Notes under the pieces: generated by a model
Told to the model about the DNA's origin: nothing
Database searches by the model: none
What the model saw: the letters and a program-made list of their open reading frames with translations, nothing else
Position numbers and translations under genes: made by a program
Shown: in pieces, positions 33,217-41,889 of the stretch
Numbering within the stretch: the stretch's first letter is position 1
Layout of the letters: the number at the start of each line of letters is the position of its first letter
NCBI RefSeq assembly: GCF_014639235.1
Contig: NZ_BMFU01000002.1
Location: forward strand, 372,001-436,000
Length of the DNA: 64,000 nt
Source of the DNA: Paenibacillus silvae
Lineage (GTDB): Bacteria; Bacillota; Bacilli; Paenibacillales; Paenibacillaceae
Direction of reading: 5' to 3'

Positions 33217-33755
33217 TTATACAGTTCCGGACAGCAGGTTTTTGGCTTGATGGAGGATCTGATAATAAATATGTTCTTGCGTGGAGTATCCCATTTCATT
33301 CGCGAGTTCTTTCACACTGGGTATACCGTTATCTCCCAATTGATGCAAGGTAAAGCTTTCTTTCAATAATTGCTCGAATCTGTCCACTACATCATGATGA
33401 GTCGTTTTCCGGGTAATAAATTATCTTCCATAGAATCGCTTTGCATAGTTAAGCAGTACCTTCCGAACCGCTATCCCCCGGATCGTAGTCAACCGTTAAT
33501 AGCTGTTCCGGCGCCATGAAGATCATGCTTCCTTCACTAAAATCGTAGTAGCGGCGGCCATACTTGATTTCACAATTCTCACCGTTCTTTAATGAGATGG
33601 TGTAAAATCGATTCATAAACTGTTTGTTCTGCTGTACCTTCCTCGGATTAAATTTATTGAGTTCTATACATGTTATCAAGGGATGTTTGGGTTTGTCATA
33701 ACCCAAAAAACTCATGTAAGGAAGAGATTGAATCAATCCTGATTATTTCGTTCAT
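33217..33755 (-). pseudogene. AraC-family regulator, multiply broken
   Basis: The N-terminal cupin piece (LGYDKPKHPLITCIEL, YDFSEGSMIFMAPEQLL) and a C-terminal piece (LLNYAKRFYGR, FITRKTTHHDVVDRFEQLL, GIPSVKELANEMGYSTQEH) belong to the AraC family common in Firmicutes. Lesions: a T6 run shifts the frame after SISSLHEF near 33713; a deletion removes the middle and shifts frame at about 33450; TAA replaces the expected CAA before FITRK; the second HTH helix and C-terminus are missing. Confidence 0.85.
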
Positions 33756-33781
33756 CGTATCACCCTTTTGTTTTTACCAAG

Positions 33782-34505
33782 TTAGAATTTTACTCCCGTC
33801 ATTTCCTCTGAACGTTTCCATAATTCTCTGGCAATGGTTTCATCATAGGATAGTTTGTTCGATGAGTGCGCAACGGATATCCTCTCATATTCATCAATTT
33901 TGATGGTCCATAAAACTCTACGGCTTTGGCGTTTTCATCAAAAGCAGCTCGAAGTGTAGGTAAAACCCCCATTTCCACACGTTGCGCAAAAAACTTATTC
34001 ATTCCGCTCATGAGAGTCGAATTTCTCTGTAAGTCCGTAGCTGCCCAGCCCGGATGTGCAGCCGTGATTCTGGGGTGATCACCTTCTTTATTTAGCCTTC
34101 TTGCAAGCTCATACGTAAAGTAAAGACATGCTAATTTACTGTCACCATAAGCTTTTTGATTATCATATTTTCTCCCTTCCCAGTTCAAATCTTCAAGATC
34201 GAGATTTCCCATCGTATGAGCTAAACTAGATAGTACGACAACCCTTGATGCTTCTGTCTTTTTCAACAACGGCATGAGTAAGCCAGTTAACGCAAAGTGG
34301 CCTAAATGATTGGTTCCGAACTGGTTCTCAAACCCGTCAACCTTTTTGGAATAAGGGCCAAACATAATTCCTGCATTATTAATCAGTTTATCCAAACGAT
34401 TATAGTTTTCCACCATTACATTTGCAAAAGCTCGAATAGAACTCAGATTAGATAAGTCTAATTTCCTAACGTCAATATTCGCATGTTTGAATTCCTTTTG
34501 TATCC
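33782..34505 (-). pseudogene. SDR oxidoreductase, truncated and frameshifted
   Basis: HANIDVRKLDLSNLSSIRAFA, LDKLINNAGIM, VVVLSSLAH and YGDSKLACLYFTYELA (YxxxK) identify a retinol-dehydrogenase-like SDR. The first about 40 residues with the TGxxxGxG motif are missing and replaced by GNAT-derived sequence. At the C-terminus a one-base loss near 33872 shifts out of frame; the other frame continues SYDETIARELWKRSEEMTGVKF to a stop at 33782. Confidence 0.85.
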
Positions 34506-34680
34506 ACGGCTTATGGCTGCTTCAACCCATCCAGATTAAGGGCATGAACGCTTTCTGGTGGAGAATCCTCGCCATTCCTTGCAAATGTTCTGCAATTAAT
34601 CCAATCACCTGTACCCCACTCAAATTATCTACACAAAAATCGATTGTATCCGCTCCTGCGTTAATGTTAAGTATAAACTA
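34506..34680 (-). pseudogene. GNAT acetyltransferase, N-terminal remnant
   Basis: Two frames give VDNLSGVQVIGLIAEHLQGM and SPPESVHALNLDGLKQP, the N-terminal signature of a GNAT subfamily (EHLQGM..SPPESVHALDL..LR.P). They are separated by a frameshift and followed by a stop, then run into the SDR relic. The acetyl-CoA-binding part is gone. Confidence 0.7.
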
Positions 34681-34776
34681 CATCCGTTAGCCTTCTGTAT
34701 TTCACATTACTTACATGGTAGAATCGATTATCTGATAAGCCACAGTCTACGGAAATGTCTGGGCTGGAGGATGAAT

Positions 34777-34831
34777 AAAGAAGCTGCAACAAAAGGTCGG
34801 TTACCACCAACCTCTTGATGCAGCTTCTTTT
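34777..34831. terminator. terminator of threonine-degradation operon
   Basis: AAAGAAGCTGCA pairs with TGCAGCTTCTTT, with an inner GGTtGGT/ACCaACC stem and a flanking T-run, 40 bases past the dehydrogenase stop. Confidence 0.8.
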
Positions 34832-34870
34832 GTATTTCTGATCGCTTTGCACAGTGATTTCAACACAACT

Positions 34871-35830
34871 TTAAGCTTTGCGAAGCATTTGTCTCGCGCT
34901 TAGCTGTGACAGCATATCCTTCGTCATGGCCTTCAAGTCGTAGCGAGTATGAAATCCCCATTCAGTTTTTGCTGCCGTCGCGTCAATGGAATGCGGCCAG
35001 CTATCGGCAATCGCCTGTCTCTTCGGATCAACATCATAATCGAGGATAAAACCGGGAATCTCTTCCCGAATCGCTGCAGCAATTGCCTCTGGATCTACAC
35101 TCATTGCGGTGACATTAAATGAGTTTCGGTGTATCAACCGTGATGAATCCGCTTCCATTAAATCAATGATAGCGTCTAGGGCATCCGGCATATACATCAT
35201 GTCCATTTTTGAGTCTTTGGCCATATAAGATGTATACCGGCCAGCCGTCACGGCTGCGTGATAAATTTCCACCGCGTAATCCGTCGTTCCTCCACCGGGT
35301 GGCGTCATATAAGATATTAAACCCGGGAATCGCAGCCCTCTAGTATCCACGCCGTATTTGTGAAAATAATAGTCACAAAGCAGTTCGCCGGACACCTTGT
35401 TCACGCCGTACATCGTATTGGGCCTCTGGATCGTATCCTGCGGGGTATTGTCTTTTGGAGTCGAAGGGCCAAAAGCTCCAATGGAGCTTGGAGTGAAAAA
35501 TTGGCAGCCGAGCTCCCTGGAAATTTCAAGTGCATTCATCAATCCGCCCATATTCAAGTTCCAGGCAAGCAGCGGTTTCTCCTCTGCGGTAGCCGATAGC
35601 AGCGCAGCCAAATGAATGACGGTATCCACTTCGTATCGCTTGGCGATTTCGAACATCGCTTTAGCATTCGTCACGTCCAGCAGCTCGAATGGCCCTGATC
35701 GGGTAATTTCGTGAGATGATGACCTGAGATCCGTAGCAACGACGTGATCCGCACCATAAATTTCACGTAATTTAACAACTAACTCAGAACCGATTTGGCC
35801 CAGTGCTCCGGTCACCAAAATCTTGTTCAT
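34871..35830 (-). CDS. NAD-dependent epimerase-type L-threonine 3-dehydrogenase
   Basis: 319 residues. Extended SDR: VTGALGQIGSELVVKL (GxxGxxG), HLAALLSATAE, PSSIGAFGP and MYGVNKVSGELLCDYY (YxxxK), then GLRFPGLISYMTPPGGGTTDYAVEIYHAA, a signature of the epimerase-like threonine dehydrogenases. It oxidises L-threonine to 2-amino-3-ketobutyrate, which the next enzyme splits to glycine and acetyl-CoA. The pairing with kbl (37 bases upstream) supports the call over a generic sugar epimerase. Confidence 0.9.
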   Translation of the reverse strand: MNKILVTGALGQIGSELVVKLREIYGADHVVATDLRSSSHEITRSGPFELLDVTNAKAMFEIAKRYEVDTVIHLAALLSATAEEKPLLAWNLNMGGLMNALEISRELGCQFFTPSSIGAFGPSTPKDNTPQDTIQRPNTMYGVNKVSGELLCDYYFHKYGVDTRGLRFPGLISYMTPPGGGTTDYAVEIYHAAVTAGRYTSYMAKDSKMDMMYMPDALDAIIDLMEADSSRLIHRNSFNVTAMSVDPEAIAAAIREEIPGFILDYDVDPKRQAIADSWPHSIDATAAKTEWGFHTRYDLKAMTKDMLSQLSARQMLRKA

Positions 35831-35867
35831 AAGACATTCCTCCCGAAATAGACTCCCGCGAATGCAG

Positions 35868-37058
35868 CTAAATTAGCTTCATTTCCATGCCAACTTTCTC
35901 ATAAACGGAGATCACCTGACCCAGCATCTCCTTGGTATGGGCAGCTGTCGGCATGTTGCGTATTCTTCCGGTTCCTTTCGGGACCGTCGGAAACAGGATT
36001 GCCTTGGCATAAACGCCTTCTTCATAGAGACGTTTACTGAACTGTTGGGTGGTTACTTCATCGCCAATAATACAAGGGGTTATCGGGGTTTCACTTTGGC
36101 CTACATCATATCCAAGCCGGCTCAAGCCATTTTTCAAATGATTGCCGTTCTCCCACAGCTTCTCAATCAGCTCTTTGTCATTCATCAAAATGTCGACAGA
36201 AGCGCTACAAGAAGCAATTGCAGCTGGAGGTAGCGATGTCGAGAACAGAAACGGACGGCTTCTTAGTTTCAACCATTCGATCAGCTGTTTTTTACCCGCC
36301 ACATAACCGCCGACAACACCGATCGCCTTGGAAAGAGTACCAATTTGAAAGTCAATACGGTCGGACAATCCAAAATGCTTCACGGTTCCCGCACCTGCTC
36401 CGAGAACGCCCGAACCGTGGGCATCATCCACATAAGTAATCAGATCGAATTCTTCAGCTATTTTCACGATTTCGGGGAGTTTTGCTATATCACCATCCAT
36501 GGAGAAAACCCCATCGGTGATGACCATAATTTTATGGTACTGACCGGATTCCTTGGCCTCTTTCGCCTGCTGTCTTAAATCATTCATATCCGAATGTTTA
36601 AAGCGAATCACCTTGGCCCTCGACAGGCGGCAGCCATCAATAATGGAAGCATGGTTCAGCTCATCTGATAAAATAGCATCATGCTGGTCCATTACCGCGG
36701 ATATAGCAGCCATATTGCAGTTAAATCCCGATTGATACACGATAACGGCTTCCGTTTTTTTGAAACGGGCAAGTTTTTCTTCAAGCTCAACATGAAGATC
36801 CATCGTACCATTAATTGTCCTCACAGCCCCTACGCCTGCCCCGTATGTCTGCGCCGCCTTAACTGAAGCATCAATCAGGCGGTGATCTGTTGCCAGTCCC
36901 AAATAGTTATTAGAAGACAAATTGATCAGGGACTTTCCGTTGATACGAATAACAGGACCATTTGCACCCTGCAGCGTATCAATGACGTTATATAGACCTT
37001 TAGTTTTTAGATCTTCAATATTCGAATTTAAAAATTGGTCCAGTGCTTGGCTCGACAT
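35868..37058 (-). CDS. kbl: glycine C-acetyltransferase (2-amino-3-ketobutyrate CoA ligase)
   Basis: 396 residues, PLP-dependent alpha-oxoamine synthase. NLSSNNYLGLATDHRL, YQSGFNCNMAAISAV, DELNHASIIDG, VDDAHGSGVLG (PLP Asp) and QIGTLSKAIGVVGGYVAG (PLP Lys). Cleaves 2-amino-3-ketobutyrate with CoA to glycine and acetyl-CoA. First gene of the two-gene threonine operon. BioF is the main alternative, but no biotin genes are near and the partner dehydrogenase favours Kbl. Confidence 0.94.
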   Translation of the reverse strand: MSSQALDQFLNSNIEDLKTKGLYNVIDTLQGANGPVIRINGKSLINLSSNNYLGLATDHRLIDASVKAAQTYGAGVGAVRTINGTMDLHVELEEKLARFKKTEAVIVYQSGFNCNMAAISAVMDQHDAILSDELNHASIIDGCRLSRAKVIRFKHSDMNDLRQQAKEAKESGQYHKIMVITDGVFSMDGDIAKLPEIVKIAEEFDLITYVDDAHGSGVLGAGAGTVKHFGLSDRIDFQIGTLSKAIGVVGGYVAGKKQLIEWLKLRSRPFLFSTSLPPAAIASCSASVDILMNDKELIEKLWENGNHLKNGLSRLGYDVGQSETPITPCIIGDEVTTQQFSKRLYEEGVYAKAILFPTVPKGTGRIRNMPTAAHTKEMLGQVISVYEKVGMEMKLI

Positions 37059-37361
37059 TTCATTCCCTCCTCGATATACGTTTGTCCTCGTACAGTAGAC
37101 GTGTAATTATCCCGGGAAAGCCTTGTTGTAAAAGGGTTATTGCTGATTTTAATGTAGCATCTTTTTTATTTATTGTACACATGTGGCGGACAAAAAAACA
37201 AAAATATCCGCTAATATACATAGCGATTGCTTCCCCCATTCCCGGGAGCAATCACTAAATACATAGTTCAACTGAATAGTCAGCCACTAGAACTTCACGT
37301 TTGTCAGTTAGAGCTATCCGATATGTTGAGAGATTAACCAAGTACTAGACTAATATATGAC
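37059..37361. other. divergent intergenic region with hairpin
   Basis: A stem GATTGCTtCCC / GGGAGCAATC at about 37226-37253 lies between kbl and the divergent hydrolase operon. An inverted AT-rich unit ATCCGCTAATATACATAGCG lies next to it. No conserved reading frame is seen; the kbl promoter must be here. Confidence 0.45.
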
Positions 37362-37390
37362 TTGCATTTATAAACCGATCGGTTTATACT
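37362..37390 (+). promoter_or_regulatory. TetR-repressed promoter of hydrolase operon
   Basis: TTGCAT, a 17-base spacer and TATACT form a sigma-A promoter (37362-37367 and 37385-37390). The spacer holds the perfect 18-bp palindrome ATAAACCGATCGGTTTAT (37370-37387), so a bound repressor would block polymerase. The TetR gene is third in the operon. Confidence 0.8.
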
Positions 37391-37500
37391 GAAACAAACG
37401 GTTTGGAAAGTGAGGCGATTCATGAACAAGTTCCCACTCATATTTCTGAGCCAAATAGCTTTTGTATAAACAAAATACAACAACTGATGGAGGTATTTCC

Positions 37501-38337
37501 ATGGCTAAAGTAAACGTAGGCGCTGAGAATGACCAACCAATTGAACTGTATTATGAAGATCATGGTGCTGGAAAACCAATTATTCTGATTCATGGCTGGC
37601 CTTTGAGTGGACGATCCTGGGAAAAGCAAGTTCCTGCTTTAATTGAAGCGGGCTACCGAGTTATCACATATGACCGTCGTGGATTCGGTCAGTCTTCTCA
37701 ACCTTGGGATGGTTATGACTATGACTCCTTTGCTTCTGATTTGCATAAGTTGATTTTGCACCTTGATCTGCATGATGCCACATTAGTCGGATTCTCCATG
37801 GGTGGCGGCGAAGTTGCACGTTATGTCGGAACCTATGGAACAGAACGCGTTTCTAGAGCCGTATTCGCGGGAGCGGTTCCTCCCTATCTCTATATCACTG
37901 AAGACAATCCTCAAGGAGGATTGGAAGATGCAACGATTGCAGAATTTCAAAACGGGGTAAAAGCGGATCGGCTAGCATTTCTGGATGGTTTTACAAGCAA
38001 CTTTTTCGCTGCTGGAGACCGTAAAGACCTTGTGAGCGAACCATTCCGTATCTATAACCGTGATATTGCAGCTCTGGCTTCACCCAAAGGCACATTGGAT
38101 TGTATTGCTGCCTTTGCCCTTACGGATTTTCGTCAGGATCTGGAGAAGTTCAACATTCCCACACTGGTTATCCATGGAGATTCAGATGCCATCGTGCCTT
38201 TGAAGGTGAGTGGACAACGTACTCATGAATCCATCCCTGGCAGCCGTCTGGTTGTTGTCGAAGGTGGACCACACGGATTTAATGCGACCCATTCTGATCA
38301 ATTTAATGCAGCATTGATCGAATTTTTGCAGGGTTAA
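37501..38337 (+). CDS. alpha/beta hydrolase (non-heme chloroperoxidase/arylesterase-like)
   Basis: 278 residues. IILIHGWPLSGRSWEKQ (oxyanion region), YDRRGFGQSSQPWDGYDYDSFASDL, nucleophile VGFSMGGGEVARY, Asp in VIHGDSDAIVP and His in EGGPHGFNATH form the triad of the perhydrolase/esterase group. Likely a cytoplasmic esterase; substrate unknown. ATG at 37501 has GATGGAGG upstream; the in-frame ATG at 37462 lacks one. First gene of an operon with a DUF1348 protein and its TetR repressor. Confidence 0.92.
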   Translation: MAKVNVGAENDQPIELYYEDHGAGKPIILIHGWPLSGRSWEKQVPALIEAGYRVITYDRRGFGQSSQPWDGYDYDSFASDLHKLILHLDLHDATLVGFSMGGGEVARYVGTYGTERVSRAVFAGAVPPYLYITEDNPQGGLEDATIAEFQNGVKADRLAFLDGFTSNFFAAGDRKDLVSEPFRIYNRDIAALASPKGTLDCIAAFALTDFRQDLEKFNIPTLVIHGDSDAIVPLKVSGQRTHESIPGSRLVVVEGGPHGFNATHSDQFNAALIEFLQG

Positions 38338-38387
38338 ATTTGATTCGACTTATGATTTTTTAACAAAAAGAAAGCGAGGAAAAACTA

Positions 38388-38849
38388 ATGAATAATTTAA
38401 CTCCCCCATTCACTCGTGAGACAGCAATCCAAAAAACTCGTATGGCAGAAGACAGTTGGAATAGCCGGGACCCTCACCGCGTCTCACTTGTGTATACTGA
38501 GGATTGTTATTGGAGAAATCGGAGCGAATTTATAACAGGCCGCCAAGAAATTGTCTCTTTACTAACTAGAAAATGGGCCAAAGAGCTCGACTACCGCCTG
38601 ATCAAGGAACTTTGGTCATTTACAGATAACCGTATTGCAGTTAGATTCGCATATGAATGGCATGATGATAGTGGTAATTGGTTCAGATCGTATGGAAACG
38701 AGAATTGGGAATTCGCTGACGACGGCTTGATGCAGCGTAGATTTGCTTCGATTAATGACATGCCGATTAAGGAAGAGGAACGGAAATTTCATTGGCCTCT
38801 CGGCACGCGCCCCGCTGAACATCCAAGTCTAAGTGAGTTAAACTTATGA
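38388..38849 (+). CDS. DUF1348 / NTF2-like protein
   Basis: 153 residues. DSWNSRDPHRVSLVYTEDCYWRNRSEFITGRQEI, RLIKELWSFTDNRIAVRFAYEWHDDSGNWFRSYGNENWEF and RRFASINDMPI are typical of DUF1348, a SnoaL/NTF2-like cone fold with an inner pocket. Function unknown. AAAGCGAGGAAAAA precedes the ATG. Its stop overlaps the TetR start (ATGA). Confidence 0.9.
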   Translation: MNNLTPPFTRETAIQKTRMAEDSWNSRDPHRVSLVYTEDCYWRNRSEFITGRQEIVSLLTRKWAKELDYRLIKELWSFTDNRIAVRFAYEWHDDSGNWFRSYGNENWEFADDGLMQRRFASINDMPIKEEERKFHWPLGTRPAEHPSLSELNL

Positions 38850-39427
38850 CTCGTACTGTTTTTGAAAAGTCTGATGTCATCCCTCTCGTTGCTGAAGTAT
38901 TTCGTGAATTAGGTTATGAGGGCGCTTCGTTGAGTAAAATTACAGCCCGTACCCGTCTATCTAAAGGAAGCTTGTATTATTTCTTTCCTGGTGGAAAAGA
39001 TGAGATGGCTGCAGAAATTCTTGCACATATTGATCAATGGTTTATCAAAAACATTTTTGAACCGCTTGAAAAGAATGAACCCCTGGCAGCCATTGATCAT
39101 ATGTGGCAAGAGGTCGATACTTATTTTCAATCTGGTCGGCGTATATGCCTTATTGGTGCATTCGCTTTGGACGAAACAAGAGATCGATTCGCTGCTGTAA
39201 TCCGGCAATATTTTATAAGATGGATTGAAGCCTTAAGCGCGGCACTAGTTCAAACAGGTATCTCTAAAGAGACTGCTGACAAAATTTCAGAGGAAACAAT
39301 CGCCAGTATTCAAGGGGGGTTAACACTGAGTAGAGCACTTAATGATGAATCCTTTTTTGAACGTACGTTGGCAAATCTGTCACAACGAGTCTCAGCTTAT
39401 GTTTCTCAAAGCAACTCTGGTCACTGA
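38846..39427 (+). CDS. TetR-family repressor of the hydrolase operon
   Basis: 193 residues. HTH: IPLVAEVFRELGYEGASLSKITARTRLSKGSLYYFFPGGKDEMAAEIL; the C-terminal domain resembles YxaF/LmrA (GRRICLIGAFALDETRDRF). Overlaps the DUF1348 stop by four bases. Most likely binds the palindrome at 37370 and represses its own operon until an inducer, perhaps an ester or aromatic, is present. Confidence 0.9.
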   Translation: MTRTVFEKSDVIPLVAEVFRELGYEGASLSKITARTRLSKGSLYYFFPGGKDEMAAEILAHIDQWFIKNIFEPLEKNEPLAAIDHMWQEVDTYFQSGRRICLIGAFALDETRDRFAAVIRQYFIRWIEALSAALVQTGISKETADKISEETIASIQGGLTLSRALNDESFFERTLANLSQRVSAYVSQSNSGH

Positions 39428-39528
39428 CACAAAATTGTTTTTTAGTAAAAATGGGGAATTTCTTTACCCGAAAAACAAGTGATTTTTTCTTGACGATTTC
39501 ATTAGTGGCTTTATGGGAGGTCAATATC

Positions 39529-40017
39529 ATGAGCAATTTTGTCGCAGATCAATTGGGATTTGTTCGCCGTCAGGCAGTTGATTATGTGAGGAATATAAAT
39601 GACCCTGCCTCGGAAATAATTCCAACAGGTTTGAAAAACAATATAAAATGGAATCTAGGCCACATGTATGTTATACATGAGAAGTTCGCTTTCCAACTTA
39701 CTGGGGAAGAAACCAAATATCCTGCTAATTTTAATAAGCTGTTTGATCCAGGAACTAAACCGTCTGACTGGACTACAGTGTCTCCAACGTTGTCTCAAAT
39801 CATCGACTTGTTAAATGAACAAATTGAAAGGGTTGAATCAGTACTTTCAAGCAAATTGAAAGAAGAAATCAATCCTCATTACAAGTCTTCTACAGGACTT
39901 AACTTTACAAATGTAGAACAATTACTCGGTTTTCTGATTTACCATGAAGCAATGCACTTTGCAACAATTAAAAATATCAAGAGCATTATTGACAGTCAGA
40001 TAATGTCTCTTCACTAA
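39529..40017 (+). CDS. DinB-family putative metal-dependent protein
   Basis: 162 residues, four-helix DinB fold. The three metal-ligand histidines are visible: IKWNLGHMYVIHEKF and IYHEAMHFATIKN. Members include damage-inducible proteins and thiol transferases; role here unknown. ATG at 39529 follows TGGGAGGT; a longer in-frame start at 39451 has no ribosome binding site. Possible -35 TTGACG at about 39490. Confidence 0.88.
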   Translation: MSNFVADQLGFVRRQAVDYVRNINDPASEIIPTGLKNNIKWNLGHMYVIHEKFAFQLTGEETKYPANFNKLFDPGTKPSDWTTVSPTLSQIIDLLNEQIERVESVLSSKLKEEINPHYKSSTGLNFTNVEQLLGFLIYHEAMHFATIKNIKSIIDSQIMSLH

Positions 40018-40021
40018 AACG

Positions 40022-40072
40022 AACAAACCGACCTTAAATCCTGCTAAAATTGGAATAAGGTCAGTTTGTTTT
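40022..40072. terminator. terminator of DinB gene
   Basis: AACAAACCGACCTTA and TAAGGTCAGTTTGTT form a 15-bp stem with one mismatch, followed by TTTATC. Confidence 0.85.
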
Positions 40073-40157
40073 ATCTATCCCAAATGGGCTTACACCCACT
40101 CCCCTGCTCAATTGCCTACATACAATAAACTAGACTAATGAACAGGAGTGATGTTAT

Positions 40158-40532
40158 ATGACATTTTTACCTCCTTTTGGACCAGGCGGAGGGTTTGGCG
40201 GACCTAGTAGTCCCGGGGGGCCCGGTGGAATGCCTGGTCCGCCACCGTTCCCCGGGGGTGGAGGCGGCGGGCCTCAAGGCGTGCAAGCACCTACTGGGCC
40301 GCCCCCTTCATTCATTCCACAGCAGCCCGCTTCAGTATTTGCGGTAGATCCAAGAGCCATATCCGGCTGTCTGTTTCGCTACACATATATTTGGCCGAAT
40401 CGTGGTCCCGGCTTCTGGATGTACCCGGTATTTGTCGGCAGAAATTCAGTGGCTGGCTTCCGCTGGAATGGCTTCTTCTGGATGTATAGCGGCATTGATC
40501 TGCAGCAAATCAGCTCGTTTAGCTGTTTCTAG
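40158..40532 (+). CDS. Gly/Pro-rich N-terminus with conserved aromatic C-terminal domain
   Basis: 124 residues. Residues 1-50 are almost only Gly, Pro, Phe and Met (PFGPGGGFGGPSSPGGPGG), a collagen-like disordered tail. The C-terminal 70 residues (ISGCLFRYTYIWPNRGPGFWMYPVF, SVAGFRWNGFFWMYSGIDLQQI) are aromatic and look like a small beta-rich surface or spore-coat-type domain. Known from Bacillus/Paenibacillus hypothetical proteins; function not known. ACAGGAGTGATGTTAT precedes the ATG; hairpin terminator follows. Confidence 0.8.
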   Translation: MTFLPPFGPGGGFGGPSSPGGPGGMPGPPPFPGGGGGGPQGVQAPTGPPPSFIPQQPASVFAVDPRAISGCLFRYTYIWPNRGPGFWMYPVFVGRNSVAGFRWNGFFWMYSGIDLQQISSFSCF

Positions 40533-40536
40533 AATG

Positions 40537-40577
40537 AATCACCCAGTATGCGGATCAATCCTGCATACTGGGTGATT
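40537..40577. terminator. terminator of Gly/Pro-rich gene
   Basis: AATCACCCAGTATGC and GCATACTGGGTGATT form a perfect 15-bp stem with an 11-base loop. Confidence 0.85.
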
Positions 40578-40610
40578 AACATTTATTTTATAAGGATAAA
40601 TATCTGTTAA

Positions 40611-40961
40611 TTACTTTGTTTTATCCGTAACCTTTTTCATGGCCTTTCTAACTTCTTGGTCAACAGATTCTTGATAAATGTCCGCATAAGTTTTGGAATC
40701 TTTAATTAGATCATCACAAAAAGCCGCTACATCACTGCCAGTAACTTCGAGCACGCTTTTCCCCAAGACCGCGCCCTCTTCAAAAAGATCGACAATTCCC
40801 GAGAGCAAACCCGTCCCGTTCGTTAACTCAACAGGGCCGACTTTAAAGAGATATTTTTGAATCTCTTTATAAACAATCTGATAATCTTGCGGGAGTCCTT
40901 TGACACGCGCCATATGCGCTCGCCACTCTTTTTTTCCTTCAATAATATTTCGGATTTTCAA
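40611..40961 (-). CDS. DUF1048 protein (second copy)
   Basis: 116 residues, helical, no membrane segment. KEWRAHMARVKGLPQDYQIVYKEIQKYLF and LLSGIVDLFEEGAVLGKSVLEVTGSDVAAFCDDLI are DUF1048 features. Paralogue of the next gene. Function unknown; the family travels with PadR regulators. Gene order PadR, DUF1048, DUF1048, with 12 bases to the previous gene. Confidence 0.88.
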   Translation of the reverse strand: MKIRNIIEGKKEWRAHMARVKGLPQDYQIVYKEIQKYLFKVGPVELTNGTGLLSGIVDLFEEGAVLGKSVLEVTGSDVAAFCDDLIKDSKTYADIYQESVDQEVRKAMKKVTDKTK

Positions 40962-40973
40962 AGTACTCTCCTC

Positions 40974-41321
40974 CTATTTGCCTAATTTTTTAACAACATT
41001 ATTATTGAGCTGCTCGCGCCACTTGTCCCGATAAGATTTTGCCCCTTTCTCGCCAGCCAGTGCAGAACAGAAGCCTTTGATATCGTCACCTAAAACCTCC
41101 TGGATACGCTGCCCCTCCGCTGCGCTTTCTTCCAACAGACCAAGCACACCGTCCAAAATTGGCATCAGGTTGCGTCCGGAAAAATTGGAGTGTGGCCAAA
41201 GATGGCCATTAATTTCTTTCCATGACGCTTGATAATCCGCCGGCAATTTTTGGACTCGCTCTTCAAAAGCTTTGAATTCGTTTTTCATGTCGTTTCCGGT
41301 AATTTTATCCCAAAAATTCAT
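40974..41321 (-). CDS. DUF1048 protein (first copy)
   Basis: 115 residues. MNFWDKITGNDMKNEFKAFEERVQKLPADYQASWKEI then LLEESAAEGQRIQEVLGDDIKGFCSAL; same fold and motif order as its neighbour. Its ATG overlaps the PadR stop by four bases, so translation is coupled. Confidence 0.88.
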   Translation of the reverse strand: MNFWDKITGNDMKNEFKAFEERVQKLPADYQASWKEINGHLWPHSNFSGRNLMPILDGVLGLLEESAAEGQRIQEVLGDDIKGFCSALAGEKGAKSYRDKWREQLNNNVVKKLGK

Positions 41322-41653
41322 TGTTTTTTCTCCTTTAACTCGTTCATTTTAGAAGATACGAATTCCCATTTTGCCCAAAACTTCCGCAGTTCCTCATGCC
41401 CTGCTTCATTGATCGCGAAAAACTTTCGCGGCGGTCCCATTTCGGAAGGTTTCTTGGTGGTTTCCACCAGCTTGTTTTTTTCAAGCCGGATCAGGATAGT
41501 GTACACCGTTCCCTCCACAACATCTGTAAAGCCGAGTGCGTTCAGCCGCCGTGTAATTTCATAACCGTAGGTTTCTTTGCGGCTAATAATTTCAAGTACA
41601 CAGCCCTCAAGCACCCCTTTAAGCATTTCCGTTAGGTTTTCCAGCAAAATCAC
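41318..41653 (-). CDS. PadR-family transcriptional regulator
   Basis: About 111 residues. LEGCVLEIISRKETYGYEITRRLNALGFTDVVEGTVYTILIRLEKNKLVETTKK is the PadR winged helix, followed by GPPRKFFAINEAGHEELRKFW. The start is uncertain: GTG (41653), TTG (41647) or ATG (41629); AAAGGG suits the TTG. Likely autorepressor of the PadR-DUF1048-DUF1048 operon. Confidence 0.9.
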   Translation of the reverse strand: MILLENLTEMLKGVLEGCVLEIISRKETYGYEITRRLNALGFTDVVEGTVYTILIRLEKNKLVETTKKPSEMGPPRKFFAINEAGHEELRKFWAKWEFVSSKMNELKEKKQ

Positions 41654-41852
41654 CCTTTACTATTCTGTATGACTGGTATGCAGTAATACTTAGTACCACT
41701 ACAAAGTAACACGTAGTAGATGTTTAGTCAATAGCATTCTGTCGCGGATAGCACTTTTTCCTCTAAACTAACGGTTGGCTTAATGAAACAAAAACAATTT
41801 TCTCCTCCATTGATACTATTATTTTACTTCTGCTCCAAAAAAACATCACAAA

Positions 41853-41876
41853 AAAAGGACGGTTGGCCGTCCTTTT
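41853..41876. terminator. terminator of DUF1453 relic
   Basis: AAAAGGACGG TTGG CCGTCCTTTT, perfect 10-bp stem. Confidence 0.85.
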
Positions 41877-41889
41877 GCTTATATCTGCT

